Shown: piece by piece, positions 1 through 5,443 of the stretch
Layout: every line of letters starts with the position of its first letter
How positions within the stretch are numbered: position 1 is the stretch's first letter
Source: Hyphomicrobiales bacterium
GTDB taxonomy: Bacteria > Pseudomonadota > Alphaproteobacteria > Rhizobiales > Beijerinckiaceae
Assembly (NCBI GenBank): GCA_003567055.1
Contig: PXAW01000168.1
Span: 1-5,861 of the forward strand
Reading direction: 5' to 3'
Length of the DNA stretch: 5,861 nt
Made by a program: the position numbers and the translations under genes
Notes under the pieces: generated by a model
What the model was told of the DNA's origin: nothing
Databases searched by the model: none
Seen by the model: the letters and a program-made list of their open reading frames with translations, nothing else

Positions 1-68
1 CGCACGGTCTCGCGCGGCTGTGGCAGATCGTCAAACAGAAGCTCCGGGTCTGGCCGTTCCCCTATTAG
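1..68 (+). CDS. livM: 3' end of a LivM-like branched-chain amino acid ABC transporter permease (partial)
   Basis: Only the last 21 codons are present, read from base 3 and ending at the TAG at 66-68. They encode a tail finishing in QKLRVWPFPY. Many LivM-type inner-membrane permeases of the HAAT family end in a short cytoplasmic, basic and aromatic tail of this kind (GLxRLW followed by RLWPFPH/Y), so the tail points to LivM rather than LivH. The protein would form half of the membrane channel of the transporter whose binding protein and ATPase follow on the same strand. The next gene starts 82 bp downstream, which fits one operon. The identification rests on a short tail plus gene context; the transmembrane part lies outside the window. 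Confidence 0.72.
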   Translation, partial: HGLARLWQIVKQKLRVWPFPY

Positions 69-150
69 GGGCGGCCCGGCTCACAAGGAGACGTCACAAC
101 AACCCGGAAACCGGCCGGTCAACGGCCACGACCCTCGGAGGGGAACGCTC

Positions 151-1473
151 ATGTCACTCAGATTATACGGTATCGGCGCTCTGGCCGCTTCCGTCTTCGC
201 AGCATCCGCTGCGGTGACGGCAGCGCAGGCGCAGGACGGCATCTATGTGCCGCTTCTGACCTATCGCACCGGCGCTTTCGCCGGCTCCGGCATTCCGATC
301 GCCGACGGCATGCATGATTATCTCACCATGCTGAACGAGCGCGATGGCGGTATCGGCGGCGTGCGGCTGATCATCGAGGAATGCGAAACGGGCTATGACA
401 CCACGCGCGGCGTGGAATGCTACGAATCGGTGCGCGGCAACAATCCGGTGGTGGTCAATCCCTATTCGACAGGCATCACGCTGCAGCTGATCCCGCGCGC
501 TGCGGTCGACGAGATCCCGGTGCTCTCGATGGCCTACGGCCTTTCGGCGGCGGCTGACGGCACCACCTTCCCCTGGGTGTTCAATCCGCCGGCGACCTAT
601 TGGGACGGCGCTTCCGTCTTCATCAAGCATGTCGCTGATGTCGAGGGCGGCTTCGAGAATCTCGCGGGCAAGACCATCGGGCTTCTGCATCTCGATGCGC
701 CCTATGGGCGTGAGCCGATTCCGGTGCTCAATGCACTTGCCGAGGAATACGGTTTCAACGTGCGGCTCTACCCCGTTCCCGCACAGGACATGCAGAACCA
801 GTCTTCGGTCTGGCTCAACATCCGTCGTGACCGTCCGGACTGGATCTATCTCCAGGGCTGGGGTGCGATGAACCCCACCGCCGTGCGTGAAGCCGTGCGC
901 ACCAACTTCCCCGTGGATCGCCTGGTCGGCGTCTGGTGGGCCGGCGGTGACGAGGATGCCCGCGCTGGCGGGGCCGAGGCTGCGGGCTACAAGTCGCTGA
1001 ACTTCCATGGTGTTGGTGCCGATTATGCCTTCATGGAAGACATCATCACCTATGTGCACGAGCGCGGTCTCTCGCAGTTCCCGCGTGATCGCATCGGCGA
1101 CAACCTCTACAATCGCGGCATCTACAATTCGATGCTGGTTGCCGAGGCGATCCGCACGGCGCAGGAGATCACCGGCAAGGATGTCGTCGACGGCACCGAT
1201 GTCCGGCTCGGCCTCGAGGCGATGAACATCACCCAGGAGCGCGTCGCGGAGATGGGCATGGAGGGTTTCATGGCCCCGCTCGCGATCACCTGCGAAGACC
1301 ATAGCGGCCATAATGACGTCTATGTCGCGCAATGGGACGGCGAGGCCTGGACCCAGGGCACCGACTGGATGTCGCCGATGACGGAATTCGTGCGGCCCCT
1401 GATCGAAGAGGCGGCGCGCTCCTATGCGGCGGCTGATGCCGGCTGGCCCGAGCGGACGGAAGAATGCCCGTGA
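151..1473 (+). CDS. ABC transporter substrate-binding protein, branched-chain amino acid (HAAT, Peripla_BP_6) type
   Basis: Predicted periplasmic receptor of 440 residues that captures a solute and delivers it to the Liv-type permeases. The start is well supported: GGAGGGG at 137-143 lies seven bases before the ATG. Residues 1-27 form a Sec signal peptide with an alanine-rich hydrophobic core, and signal peptidase I probably cuts after AQA at 25-27. The mature part opens with a beta strand and a TYRTGAFAGSG segment (37-47), typical of a type I periplasmic-binding fold, followed by a helix ending NERDGGIGG (62-70). Four cysteines are visible (78, 90, 381, 439); the 78/90 pair lies in EECETGYDTTRGVEC. 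There is no lipobox. The gene sits between a LivM-like permease end and a LivF-like ATPase. Operons of this layout in alpha- and betaproteobacteria often also carry an acyl-CoA ligase, so the substrate may be an aromatic or other carboxylic acid rather than leucine. The ligand cannot be read from the sequence. Confidence 0.93.
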   Translation: MSLRLYGIGALAASVFAASAAVTAAQAQDGIYVPLLTYRTGAFAGSGIPIADGMHDYLTMLNERDGGIGGVRLIIEECETGYDTTRGVECYESVRGNNPVVVNPYSTGITLQLIPRAAVDEIPVLSMAYGLSAAADGTTFPWVFNPPATYWDGASVFIKHVADVEGGFENLAGKTIGLLHLDAPYGREPIPVLNALAEEYGFNVRLYPVPAQDMQNQSSVWLNIRRDRPDWIYLQGWGAMNPTAVREAVRTNFPVDRLVGVWWAGGDEDARAGGAEAAGYKSLNFHGVGADYAFMEDIITYVHERGLSQFPRDRIGDNLYNRGIYNSMLVAEAIRTAQEITGKDVVDGTDVRLGLEAMNITQERVAEMGMEGFMAPLAITCEDHSGHNDVYVAQWDGEAWTQGTDWMSPMTEFVRPLIEEAARSYAAADAGWPERTEECP

Positions 1474-1530
1474 GGCAGGCCGTCTGCCACTGAACAATCC
1501 CCGGCGGGGCGCCATCTGCCGCCCCGCCGG
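1474..1530 (+). promoter_or_regulatory. Intercistronic hairpins between the binding-protein and ATPase genes
   Basis: A small stem-loop (GGCAG 1474-1478, CTGCC 1484-1488) starts right after the stop codon. It is followed by a perfect 11-bp GC-rich stem (1501-1511 with 1520-1530) with an 8-base loop. No T-run follows, so an intrinsic terminator is unlikely. In other transport operons, hairpins placed after the binding-protein gene shield its mRNA from 3' exonucleases and lower downstream expression, giving much more binding protein than ATPase. That role is inferred here; partial attenuation or Rho-dependent termination is an alternative. Confidence 0.55.
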
Positions 1531-1567
1531 ATCCTGATCGCGATGACCCCTACAGGATGGATCCGAG

Positions 1568-2425
1568 ATGAGCGCCACGACCGAAACTGCGCCCGAACCG
1601 ACCGTGCCGGAGCCGGAGACGAAGGACCTGATCCTGTCGGTCAACAATATCGAAGTGATCTATGATCACGTCATCCTGGTGCTCAAGGGCGTCTCGCTGA
1701 ACGTGCCGCGACGCGGCATCGTCGCCATTCTCGGCGCCAACGGCGCGGGCAAGACCACGACCCTCAAGGCCATCTCCAACCTGCTCCATGCCGAGCGTGG
1801 CGAGGTGACCAAGGGCTCGATCGAATTCGAGGGCGAGCGCATCGAGCGCCTGTCGCCCAATGATCTGGTGCGGCGCGGCTGCATCCAGGTGCTGGAAGGC
1901 CGCCACTGCTTCGGCCACCTGACCATCGAGGAAAACCTCCTCACCGGCGCCTTCACCCGCAAGGACGGTTCCGCCGCGATCAAGGCGGATATGGAGAAGG
2001 TCTACAACTATTTCCCGCGTCTGCGCGAGCGCCGCACCGCCATGGCGGGCTACACGTCCGGCGGCGAGCAGCAGATGTGCGCCATCGGGCGCGCCCTGAT
2101 GAGCAAGCCCAAGATGATCCTGCTCGACGAGCCCTCGATGGGGCTGGCGCCGCAGATCGTCGAGGAAATCTTCGAGATCGTGCAGGATCTCAACGCCAAG
2201 GAAGGCGTCTCCTTCCTGCTGGCCGAGCAGAATACCAACATGGCGCTGCGCTACGCGACCTACGGCTACATTCTCGAGACCGGGCGCGTGGTGATGGACG
2301 GCGAGGCGAAGATGCTGCGCGAGAACGAGGACGTGAAGGAATTCTACCTCGGCATCTCGGAAAGCGGTGCGCGCTCCTTCCGCAACGTCAAGACCTACAA
2401 GCGCCGCAAGCGCTGGCTCGCCTGA
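1568..2425 (+). CDS. livF: ABC transporter ATP-binding protein, LivF-like
   Basis: Cytoplasmic ATPase of 285 residues that powers the Liv-type importer. The motifs are complete: A-loop Tyr32, Walker A GANGAGKT (56-63), Q-loop Gln107 in IQVLEGR, signature TSGGEQQ (163-169), Walker B MILLDE (183-188), D-loop SMGLAP (190-195), and AEQN (219-222) in place of the switch-histidine region, as is normal for LivF. The LivF class usually has LSGGE and VPEGR; here they read TSGGE and VLEGR. The first 20 residues (Pro/Glu-rich) and the last 30 or so extend beyond the usual LivF of about 235 residues, and the tail ends in the basic stretch TYKRRKRWLA. This extended form is, as I recall, typical of the operons that also encode an acyl-CoA ligase. 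The ATG is preceded by AGGA at 1554-1557, a modest ribosome site. The gene begins 94 bp after the binding-protein gene and is the last one of the operon. Confidence 0.95.
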   Translation: MSATTETAPEPTVPEPETKDLILSVNNIEVIYDHVILVLKGVSLNVPRRGIVAILGANGAGKTTTLKAISNLLHAERGEVTKGSIEFEGERIERLSPNDLVRRGCIQVLEGRHCFGHLTIEENLLTGAFTRKDGSAAIKADMEKVYNYFPRLRERRTAMAGYTSGGEQQMCAIGRALMSKPKMILLDEPSMGLAPQIVEEIFEIVQDLNAKEGVSFLLAEQNTNMALRYATYGYILETGRVVMDGEAKMLRENEDVKEFYLGISESGARSFRNVKTYKRRKRWLA

Positions 2426-2437
2426 GGGCCATCGGGC

Positions 2438-2454
2438 GCCGGTCAGTGCCCGGC
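2438..2454. terminator. Weak hairpin between the convergent livF and DsbD-domain genes
   Basis: GCCGG (2438-2442) can pair with CCGGC (2450-2454) around a 7-base loop. It spans the 17-bp gap between the convergent stop codons and enters the minus-strand gene. The stem is short and lacks a T-run on either strand, so terminator function is uncertain; Rho-dependent ends are equally possible. Confidence 0.2.
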
Positions 2455-3372
2455 AAGTGCGCGCAAGGCCTCCTGCGGGATCTCGATCAGCGTCTCGATG
2501 GCCGCGCCGCCCCCGACCAGCGTGAAGCGGAACGGCTGTGCACCGGTGATTTCGCGCGGGGTTTCGGCGAAATCGACAGCGAAGACCTGCCGGCCCGACG
2601 CATCGGCCCGGGGCGCCTCATCCGGATCGAGGAACCAGTGGTAATCCGGGCCTTCCGCCATCAGCAGGGCATCGGGCGGGGCATCAACGGCGATCGCGAG
2701 CCTGCCGTCATCGGTCACGGCGTGGTCATGGAAGGCGAGGCCGGCATAGGGCTCACCCGTTGCGACGCGACGCGGCACCTCGTTCAGCGCGCGGGCGAGG
2801 CGCGGCGCATGGCTGCCGCTCTGTGAGGCGGGAATGGTCAGTTCGAAATCGGCGAAGGCGGGAATGCAGACATCCTTGCACACGCCGTAGCTCAGACTGA
2901 CGCTCAGCATCACCGGCTCTGCGGCGTCGAAGGGCGTGACGGTCAGCGGCAGGATGACCGCATCCTGATACCCGAAGAAGGTGCCGCTCGCATCCCTGAA
3001 GCGTCCGGGAGCGGGGAAGTCGAGCGTGATATCCGCGACATTCCGCGAGCCGGACCAGTCGATCTCCGGCGGCAGGCCCGAATCACCGGCGTGGCGCCAA
3101 TAGGTCTTGTAGCCCTCAGCGAGTTCGATCTCGATACCGGCGAGCATCTGTGTCCCGTCGCCGGCCCCGGCGATGAGCCGCGCGCGGGACGCGTGGCCCT
3201 CATCCCAGGCCGATTCCTGCGCCATTGCCGGCCCTGCCATGCCCGCCGAGAGCGGTAGAAGGAGAATCGCCGACAATGCCGCCACATAGGCATGCGACAG
3301 GCTGGAAAGGCCGCGTCGTGCCGCGCGCCTCACCTTGCCACCGACGAACTCACCGTGTCGCGCAACCGTCAT
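2443..3372 (-). CDS. Exported stand-alone DsbD-alpha (DsbD N-terminal) domain protein
   Basis: Predicted periplasmic thiol-disulfide protein of 309 residues. The start is supported by GGGAGGA (plus-strand 3381-3387) eight bases upstream of the ATG. A basic n-region (residues 1-24) precedes a hydrophobic segment (about 28-46), with a likely signal-peptidase site after AMA at 49-51. The mature part matches the immunoglobulin-like N-terminal domain of DsbD/ScsB reductases: [19 protein letters not shown] (88-106), an [16 protein letters not shown] stretch (125-136), and [12 protein letters not shown] (161-172) with cysteines 165 and 169, the probable redox pair. Full-length DsbD adds eight membrane helices and a thioredoxin-like domain; neither is present and the frame simply ends, so this is a single-domain family member rather than a broken gene. 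Electron donor and targets are unknown. It is divergent from yqgE, an arrangement I recall as recurrent in Rhizobiales. Confidence 0.88.
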   Translation of the reverse strand: MTVARHGEFVGGKVRRAARRGLSSLSHAYVAALSAILLLPLSAGMAGPAMAQESAWDEGHASRARLIAGAGDGTQMLAGIEIELAEGYKTYWRHAGDSGLPPEIDWSGSRNVADITLDFPAPGRFRDASGTFFGYQDAVILPLTVTPFDAAEPVMLSVSLSYGVCKDVCIPAFADFELTIPASQSGSHAPRLARALNEVPRRVATGEPYAGLAFHDHAVTDDGRLAIAVDAPPDALLMAEGPDYHWFLDPDEAPRADASGRQVFAVDFAETPREITGAQPFRFTLVGGGAAIETLIEIPQEALRALAGH

Positions 3373-3564
3373 CCGGATATTCCTCCCGCTCTGGCGCCGG
3401 CCGCGACGCAGCGCGCAACCCGATCATCCCGACCCAGAGGTAACCTTCTCCGGCCCCGCCTCCAAGCCCGCCGCGCTCAAGGATGCGTGACCGGGGATCA
3501 CAAATCGATGGACATCGGCACCCGGTTTCGCGATTCTGGGCTGTGTGGAGAGGATCGTGTCACC
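3373..3564. other. Divergent intergenic region between the DsbD-domain gene and yqgE
   Basis: About 190 bp separates the two divergent start codons, so both promoters should lie here. I find the strong ribosome site of the minus-strand gene (3381-3387) and GGAGAGGA (3547-3554) before yqgE. I see no clear -35/-10 pair on either strand and no convincing palindromic operator. If yqgE starts at the upstream ATG (3508), the region shrinks to 135 bp. Confidence 0.5.
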
Positions 3565-4167
3565 ATGGGCAAGGACCGGGTCAGCGCATTCGACAATCTC
3601 GAAGGGCATCTGCTCATCGCCATGCCCGGCATGACGGATGAGCGTTTCATGCGCGCCGTGATCTATATCTGCGAGCATTCGGCCCGGGGCGCGATGGGTA
3701 TCGTCGTCAACAAGCCGGCATCCGATCTGCGGCTGCCCGACCTGCTGGTACAACTGGAGATCATTGGGGATGATGATGCGATTCGTCTCCCCGATGCGCT
3801 CGATCGCATCCCTGTCCTGATGGGCGGGCCCGTCGAGACCAGCCGCGGATTCGTGCTGCATTCCCCCGATTACCGGGTGGCGCAATCCTCCCGCGCAGCC
3901 GACCGCAATATCTGCCTGACATCCACGGTCGACATCCTGCGCGCCATCGCCCGGGGCCAGGGGCCGCGCAACGCCCTGCTGGCGCTCGGCTATGCCGGGT
4001 GGAGTGCGGGCCAGCTGGAGAACGAGATTCAGCGCAATGGATGGTTGAACTGCCCGGCGGATCCGGATGTCGTCTTCAGCCATGTCGCGAATGACAAATA
4101 CGAGCGCGCGCTGCGCCTTCTGGGCATTGATCCGGGGCTGTTGTCTTCCTCGGCGGGCCATGCCTGA
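3565..4167 (+). CDS. yqgE: YqgE/AlgH family protein (DUF179)
   Basis: Conserved cytoplasmic protein of 200 residues whose biochemical role is not established. The family is named after a regulator of alginate genes in Pseudomonas, but it contains no recognised DNA-binding domain. The diagnostic motifs are present: [14 protein letters not shown] (15-28), [20 protein letters not shown] (34-53), [16 protein letters not shown] (about 89-104), and [15 protein letters not shown] followed by [13 protein letters not shown] near the C-terminus. I chose the ATG at 3565 because GGAGAGGA lies at 3547-3554 and it leaves about 14 residues before the conserved LIAMPG, close to other family members. An in-frame ATG at 3508 would add 19 unconserved residues and has only a weak GGGGA upstream. 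The reading frame stays open further up to 3292, but that part overlaps the divergent gene and does not look coding. A tandem repeat begins 14 bp after the stop. Confidence 0.93.
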   Translation: MGKDRVSAFDNLEGHLLIAMPGMTDERFMRAVIYICEHSARGAMGIVVNKPASDLRLPDLLVQLEIIGDDDAIRLPDALDRIPVLMGGPVETSRGFVLHSPDYRVAQSSRAADRNICLTSTVDILRAIARGQGPRNALLALGYAGWSAGQLENEIQRNGWLNCPADPDVVFSHVANDKYERALRLLGIDPGLLSSSAGHA

Positions 4168-4180
4168 CGGGCCGATGCCT

Positions 4181-4255
4181 CGGATCGCGCATCGCCGGAT
4201 CGCGCGTCGCCGTAGTGCGCGTCGCCTTGGCGCGCATCGCCTTAGCGCGCGCCGA
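4181..4255 (+). repeat. 15-bp tandem repeat, five degenerate units
   Basis: Five consecutive 15-base units start at 4181, 4196, 4211, 4226 and 4241. Units 1 and 2 differ by one base (CGGATCGCGCATCGC against CGGATCGCGCGTCGC); units 3 to 5 have drifted more, mostly in their first six bases. A GCGC core is kept in every unit. The array lies just 3' of yqgE and outside its reading frame. In the +2 frame, each unit encodes a pentapeptide of the form (R/L)-(I/S/G)-A-(H/R)-R. The origin is probably slipped-strand or unequal-crossover duplication. Confidence 0.8.
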
Positions 4256-4304
4256 AGCAGCCGGGGCGGGCGCTGTGAAGCATCATTCGGCGGGTCGGCT
4301 TCAT

Positions 4305-4327
4305 CGTCAGCCGGGATCCGCCTGACG
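4305..4327. repeat. Imperfect inverted repeat (hairpin) downstream of yqgE
   Basis: CGTCAG (4305-4310) pairs with CTGACG (4322-4327). Inside it CGG (4312-4314) pairs with CCG (4318-4320) around a GAT loop, with one C-C mismatch between the two stems. It may end or stabilise the yqgE transcript, but no T-run follows. The right arm is shared with a longer inverted repeat (4319-4328 with 4383-4392), so the two structures compete. Confidence 0.45.
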
Positions 4328-4334
4328 GCATGAT

Positions 4335-4377
4335 ACCGTGAAACGAAACCGCCGCATCTGCGAGCGGACGCGGCGGT
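4335..4377 (-). terminator. Likely intrinsic terminator of the minus-strand DUF465 gene
   Basis: Read on the minus strand, ACCGCCGC and GCGGCGGT form a perfect 8-bp stem (plus-strand 4370-4377 with 4348-4355) around a 14-base loop. It is followed at once by a T-rich tail, TTTCGTTTC. It lies about 40 bases past the stop codon of the DUF465 gene at 4418. The loop is longer than usual and the T-run is interrupted, so it may be only partly efficient. Confidence 0.55.
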
Positions 4378-4417
4378 GAAGCCCGTCAGGCGCGACGGGA
4401 CCGGTCATGACGCAATA

Positions 4418-4606
4418 TCAGTGAACGGTGGCCTTGCCTTTGGCCTGTTGCAGGCGCGAGATCTCATCTCTGAGCTGGAGCTTCCTGCGTTTGAGTTCGG
4501 CGACTTCGCGGTCATCCGAAGAGGGGCGGATCTGGGCTTCGTGAAGCGCCTTCTCCAATGCCTGGTGCTTTTTCTCCAACTCCACGAGATGGCTCTGCAG
4601 CGACAT
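4418..4606 (-). CDS. DUF465/YdcH family small coiled-coil protein (first paralog)
   Basis: Short protein of 62 residues, almost entirely helical and highly charged. The family hallmark is visible: an N-terminal helix with HLVELEKKHQALEKALHEA (6-24), a turn at SSDD (29-32), then a second helix containing LKRRKLQLRDEISRL (38-52). Such YdcH-like proteins are predicted helical hairpins or coiled coils; their function is unknown. The ATG is well supported by GGAGGA (plus-strand 4612-4617) five bases upstream. A second family member is transcribed divergently from the other side of the spacer, and aligned positions (the His near the start of helix 1, the acidic/Ser turn, K-(R/K)-R-K-L-x-LRD) show the two are paralogs. 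A likely terminator follows at 4335-4377. Confidence 0.9.
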   Translation of the reverse strand: MSLQSHLVELEKKHQALEKALHEAQIRPSSDDREVAELKRRKLQLRDEISRLQQAKGKATVH

Positions 4607-4639
4607 GCGGGTCCTCCATTCGTTCGTGCCGACGTCATC

Positions 4640-4668
4640 ATAGTGTCACACGAAACATGGCGATTCAA
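4640..4668 (-). promoter_or_regulatory. Possible sigma70-like promoter for the minus-strand DUF465 gene
   Basis: On the minus strand, TTGAAT (plus-strand 4663-4668) is followed after 17 bases by CACTAT (4640-4645). A better -10-like hexamer, TATGAT (4637-4642), also lies here but at 20-base spacing. Transcription would begin about 25 bases ahead of the ATG. The match to consensus is modest (4/6 and 3/6), and alphaproteobacterial promoters are often degenerate. Confidence 0.28.
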
Positions 4669-4678
4669 AGATAATCGC
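4660..4678. promoter_or_regulatory. 6-7-6 inverted repeat in the divergent DUF465 spacer (possible operator)
   Basis: GCGATT (4660-4665) and AATCGC (4673-4678) form a perfect inverted repeat with a 7-base centre. It lies in the AT-richer spacer between two divergent genes and overlaps the proposed -35 box of the minus-strand gene. The 13-base spacing between half-site centres is near one helical turn, as for dimeric repressors. No regulator is known, and a repeat this short could arise by chance. Confidence 0.3.
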
Positions 4679-4782
4679 ATCGTTCACATTTGATCGATTT
4701 GCCGAATTCTGCGGACTGGACGCCTGCTTTGGAAAGGCTTACTGTGCGCGACGAAAAACATGTGGCGCGTCGCGGAGCGAAT

Positions 4783-5082
4783 ATGGTCGGCGAAGAAGAA
4801 ACTTCCCGCAATGCACAAGATTGCGGAAACGATAATGTCGACAATCTGGTCGCCGACAACATCGTCGCATTCGGTGGTCCCCGTGACGAGGAGCGGGTGC
4901 TGCGCCGCGAACTGGCGCGTCTGCGCCAGGAGCACCGGGATCTCGATTCGGCGATCGACGCGCTCGAGACGATGAGCACCAGCGACAAGTTGCAGCTTCA
5001 AAGGCTGAAGAAGCGCAAGCTGGTCCTGCGCGACCGGATCATCGATCTCGAAGATCAGCTCAATCCCGACATCATCGCCTGA
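4783..5082 (+). CDS. DUF465/YdcH family small coiled-coil protein (second paralog)
   Basis: Protein of 99 residues from this start. Residues 1-35 or so are acidic, polar and unconserved (VGEEETSRNAQDCGNDNVDN and onward). The rest is the DUF465 helical hairpin: RVLRRELARLRQEHRDLDSAI, a short turn around STSDKLQ, then LKKRKLVLRDRIIDLEDQL, ending NPDIIA. It is predicted cytoplasmic and its function is unknown. GGAG at 4774-4777 supports the ATG at 4783. A GTG at 4744 with GGAAAGG six bases upstream is a real alternative, giving 112 residues. The frame extends to a TTG at 4690, which has no ribosome site. It differs from its divergent paralog by the long N-terminal extension. The stop is 31 bp from the stop of the convergent secreted-protein gene. 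Confidence 0.87.
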   Translation: MVGEEETSRNAQDCGNDNVDNLVADNIVAFGGPRDEERVLRRELARLRQEHRDLDSAIDALETMSTSDKLQLQRLKKRKLVLRDRIIDLEDQLNPDIIA

Positions 5083-5089
5083 GCGCGGC

Positions 5090-5111
5090 GCCCGGGAGCC
5101 GGGCAGCCCGG
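5090..5111. terminator. Hairpin between two convergent genes, possible shared terminator
   Basis: GCCCGG (5090-5095) and CCGGGC (5099-5104) form a perfect 6-bp stem with a 3-base loop. A competing stem, CCGGG (5099-5103) with CCCGG (5107-5111), uses the same middle arm. The site fills the 31-bp gap between convergent stop codons. There is no T-run on either strand, so function as a two-way terminator is inferred from position only. Confidence 0.35.
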
Positions 5112-5113
5112 AT

Positions 5114-5419
5114 TCAGCGCACGGCACGCACGGCGTCATCACCCTCGATCACATAGAGCACGGGCTCCGCGACGGGTGGCCGGCGAATGCCGAGCTGCAC
5201 GCGATCGGCGATGACGATGCGAATCGTCTGATCGCTGCGGATTCCGGCAAGCTCCGGTTGATTCGCCTGCACGCCGGTCACGACCGTGATCCTGGTCGAA
5301 TCCGCCAGAGCCGGCGTGGCGACGACCGCGAGGGCGAGCAGTGCGGCGGCGCAGACGGTCGGGCGTGTCAGGCTGCGAATCACGCTGCGGCTGATCGGTG
5401 CGAGGGACATGGCATTCAT
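5114..5419 (-). CDS. Small predicted secreted protein of unknown function
   Basis: I do not recognise this protein. From the ATG at 5419 it has 101 residues. An N-terminal basic stretch is followed by a hydrophobic core (about TVCAAALLALAVVATPALA) with a signal-peptidase site after ALA, so export to the periplasm is likely. There is no lipobox cysteine after the core. The mature part is about 61 residues, begins DSTRITVVTGVQANQPELAG, and looks beta-rich, with alternating hydrophobic residues (IRIVIADRVQLGI, VLYVIEG). It contains no cysteine or metal-binding cluster. The start is uncertain: in-frame ATGs lie at 5443, 5419 and 5410. I prefer 5419 because GGGGA and GAAGA lie just upstream, while 5443 has no ribosome site. 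All three keep the signal peptide. The coding evidence is the signal peptide and the convergent, well-packed position. Confidence 0.68.
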   Translation of the reverse strand: MNAMSLAPISRSVIRSLTRPTVCAAALLALAVVATPALADSTRITVVTGVQANQPELAGIRSDQTIRIVIADRVQLGIRRPPVAEPVLYVIEGDDAVRAVR

Positions 5420-5443
5420 TCTTCGATCCCCGGATTCCTGCAT

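Noticed and set aside
59..71. CCCCTA-T-TAGGGG palindrome at the livM stop codon
   Set aside because: A one-base centre cannot fold as an RNA hairpin, and the site falls on conserved coding sequence, so chance is the simplest explanation.
110..119. ACCGGCCGGT palindrome upstream of the binding-protein gene
   Set aside because: A 10-bp GC palindrome is expected often in this composition, and there is no matching promoter or second site.
1557..1571. Four-codon mini-ORF (ATG at 1557, TGA at 1569-1571) overlapping the livF start
   Set aside because: It has no ribosome site of its own and is too short to support beyond chance.
163..1647. Long 494-codon open frame antisense to the binding-protein gene
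   Set aside because: High-GC genes often leave an open antisense frame. Its translation is rich in Arg, His and Asp with no family motifs, while the sense strand has a signal peptide, ribosome site and family match.
2077..2826. Plus-strand 249-codon frame spanning the end of livF and the DsbD-domain gene
   Set aside because: It is out of frame with the ATPase motifs and antisense to a well-supported gene, and its Arg-rich translation has no recognisable domain.
3292..3564. Upstream extension of the yqgE frame
   Set aside because: It overlaps the start of the divergent gene, has unlike composition and no conserved residues; the conserved family begins near the start at 3565.
3424..4161. Minus-strand 245-codon frame opposite yqgE
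   Set aside because: It is a mirror frame of a conserved gene, without its own ribosome site or motifs.
4181..4255. Tandem repeat read as a CRISPR array
   Set aside because: Units are contiguous and only 15 bases long with no spacers, and there are no cas genes nearby.
4405..4680. 91-codon minus-strand frame overlapping the first DUF465 gene
   Set aside because: It is a shifted frame of the real gene; only the 62-codon frame has the helical-hairpin motif and a GGAGGA site.
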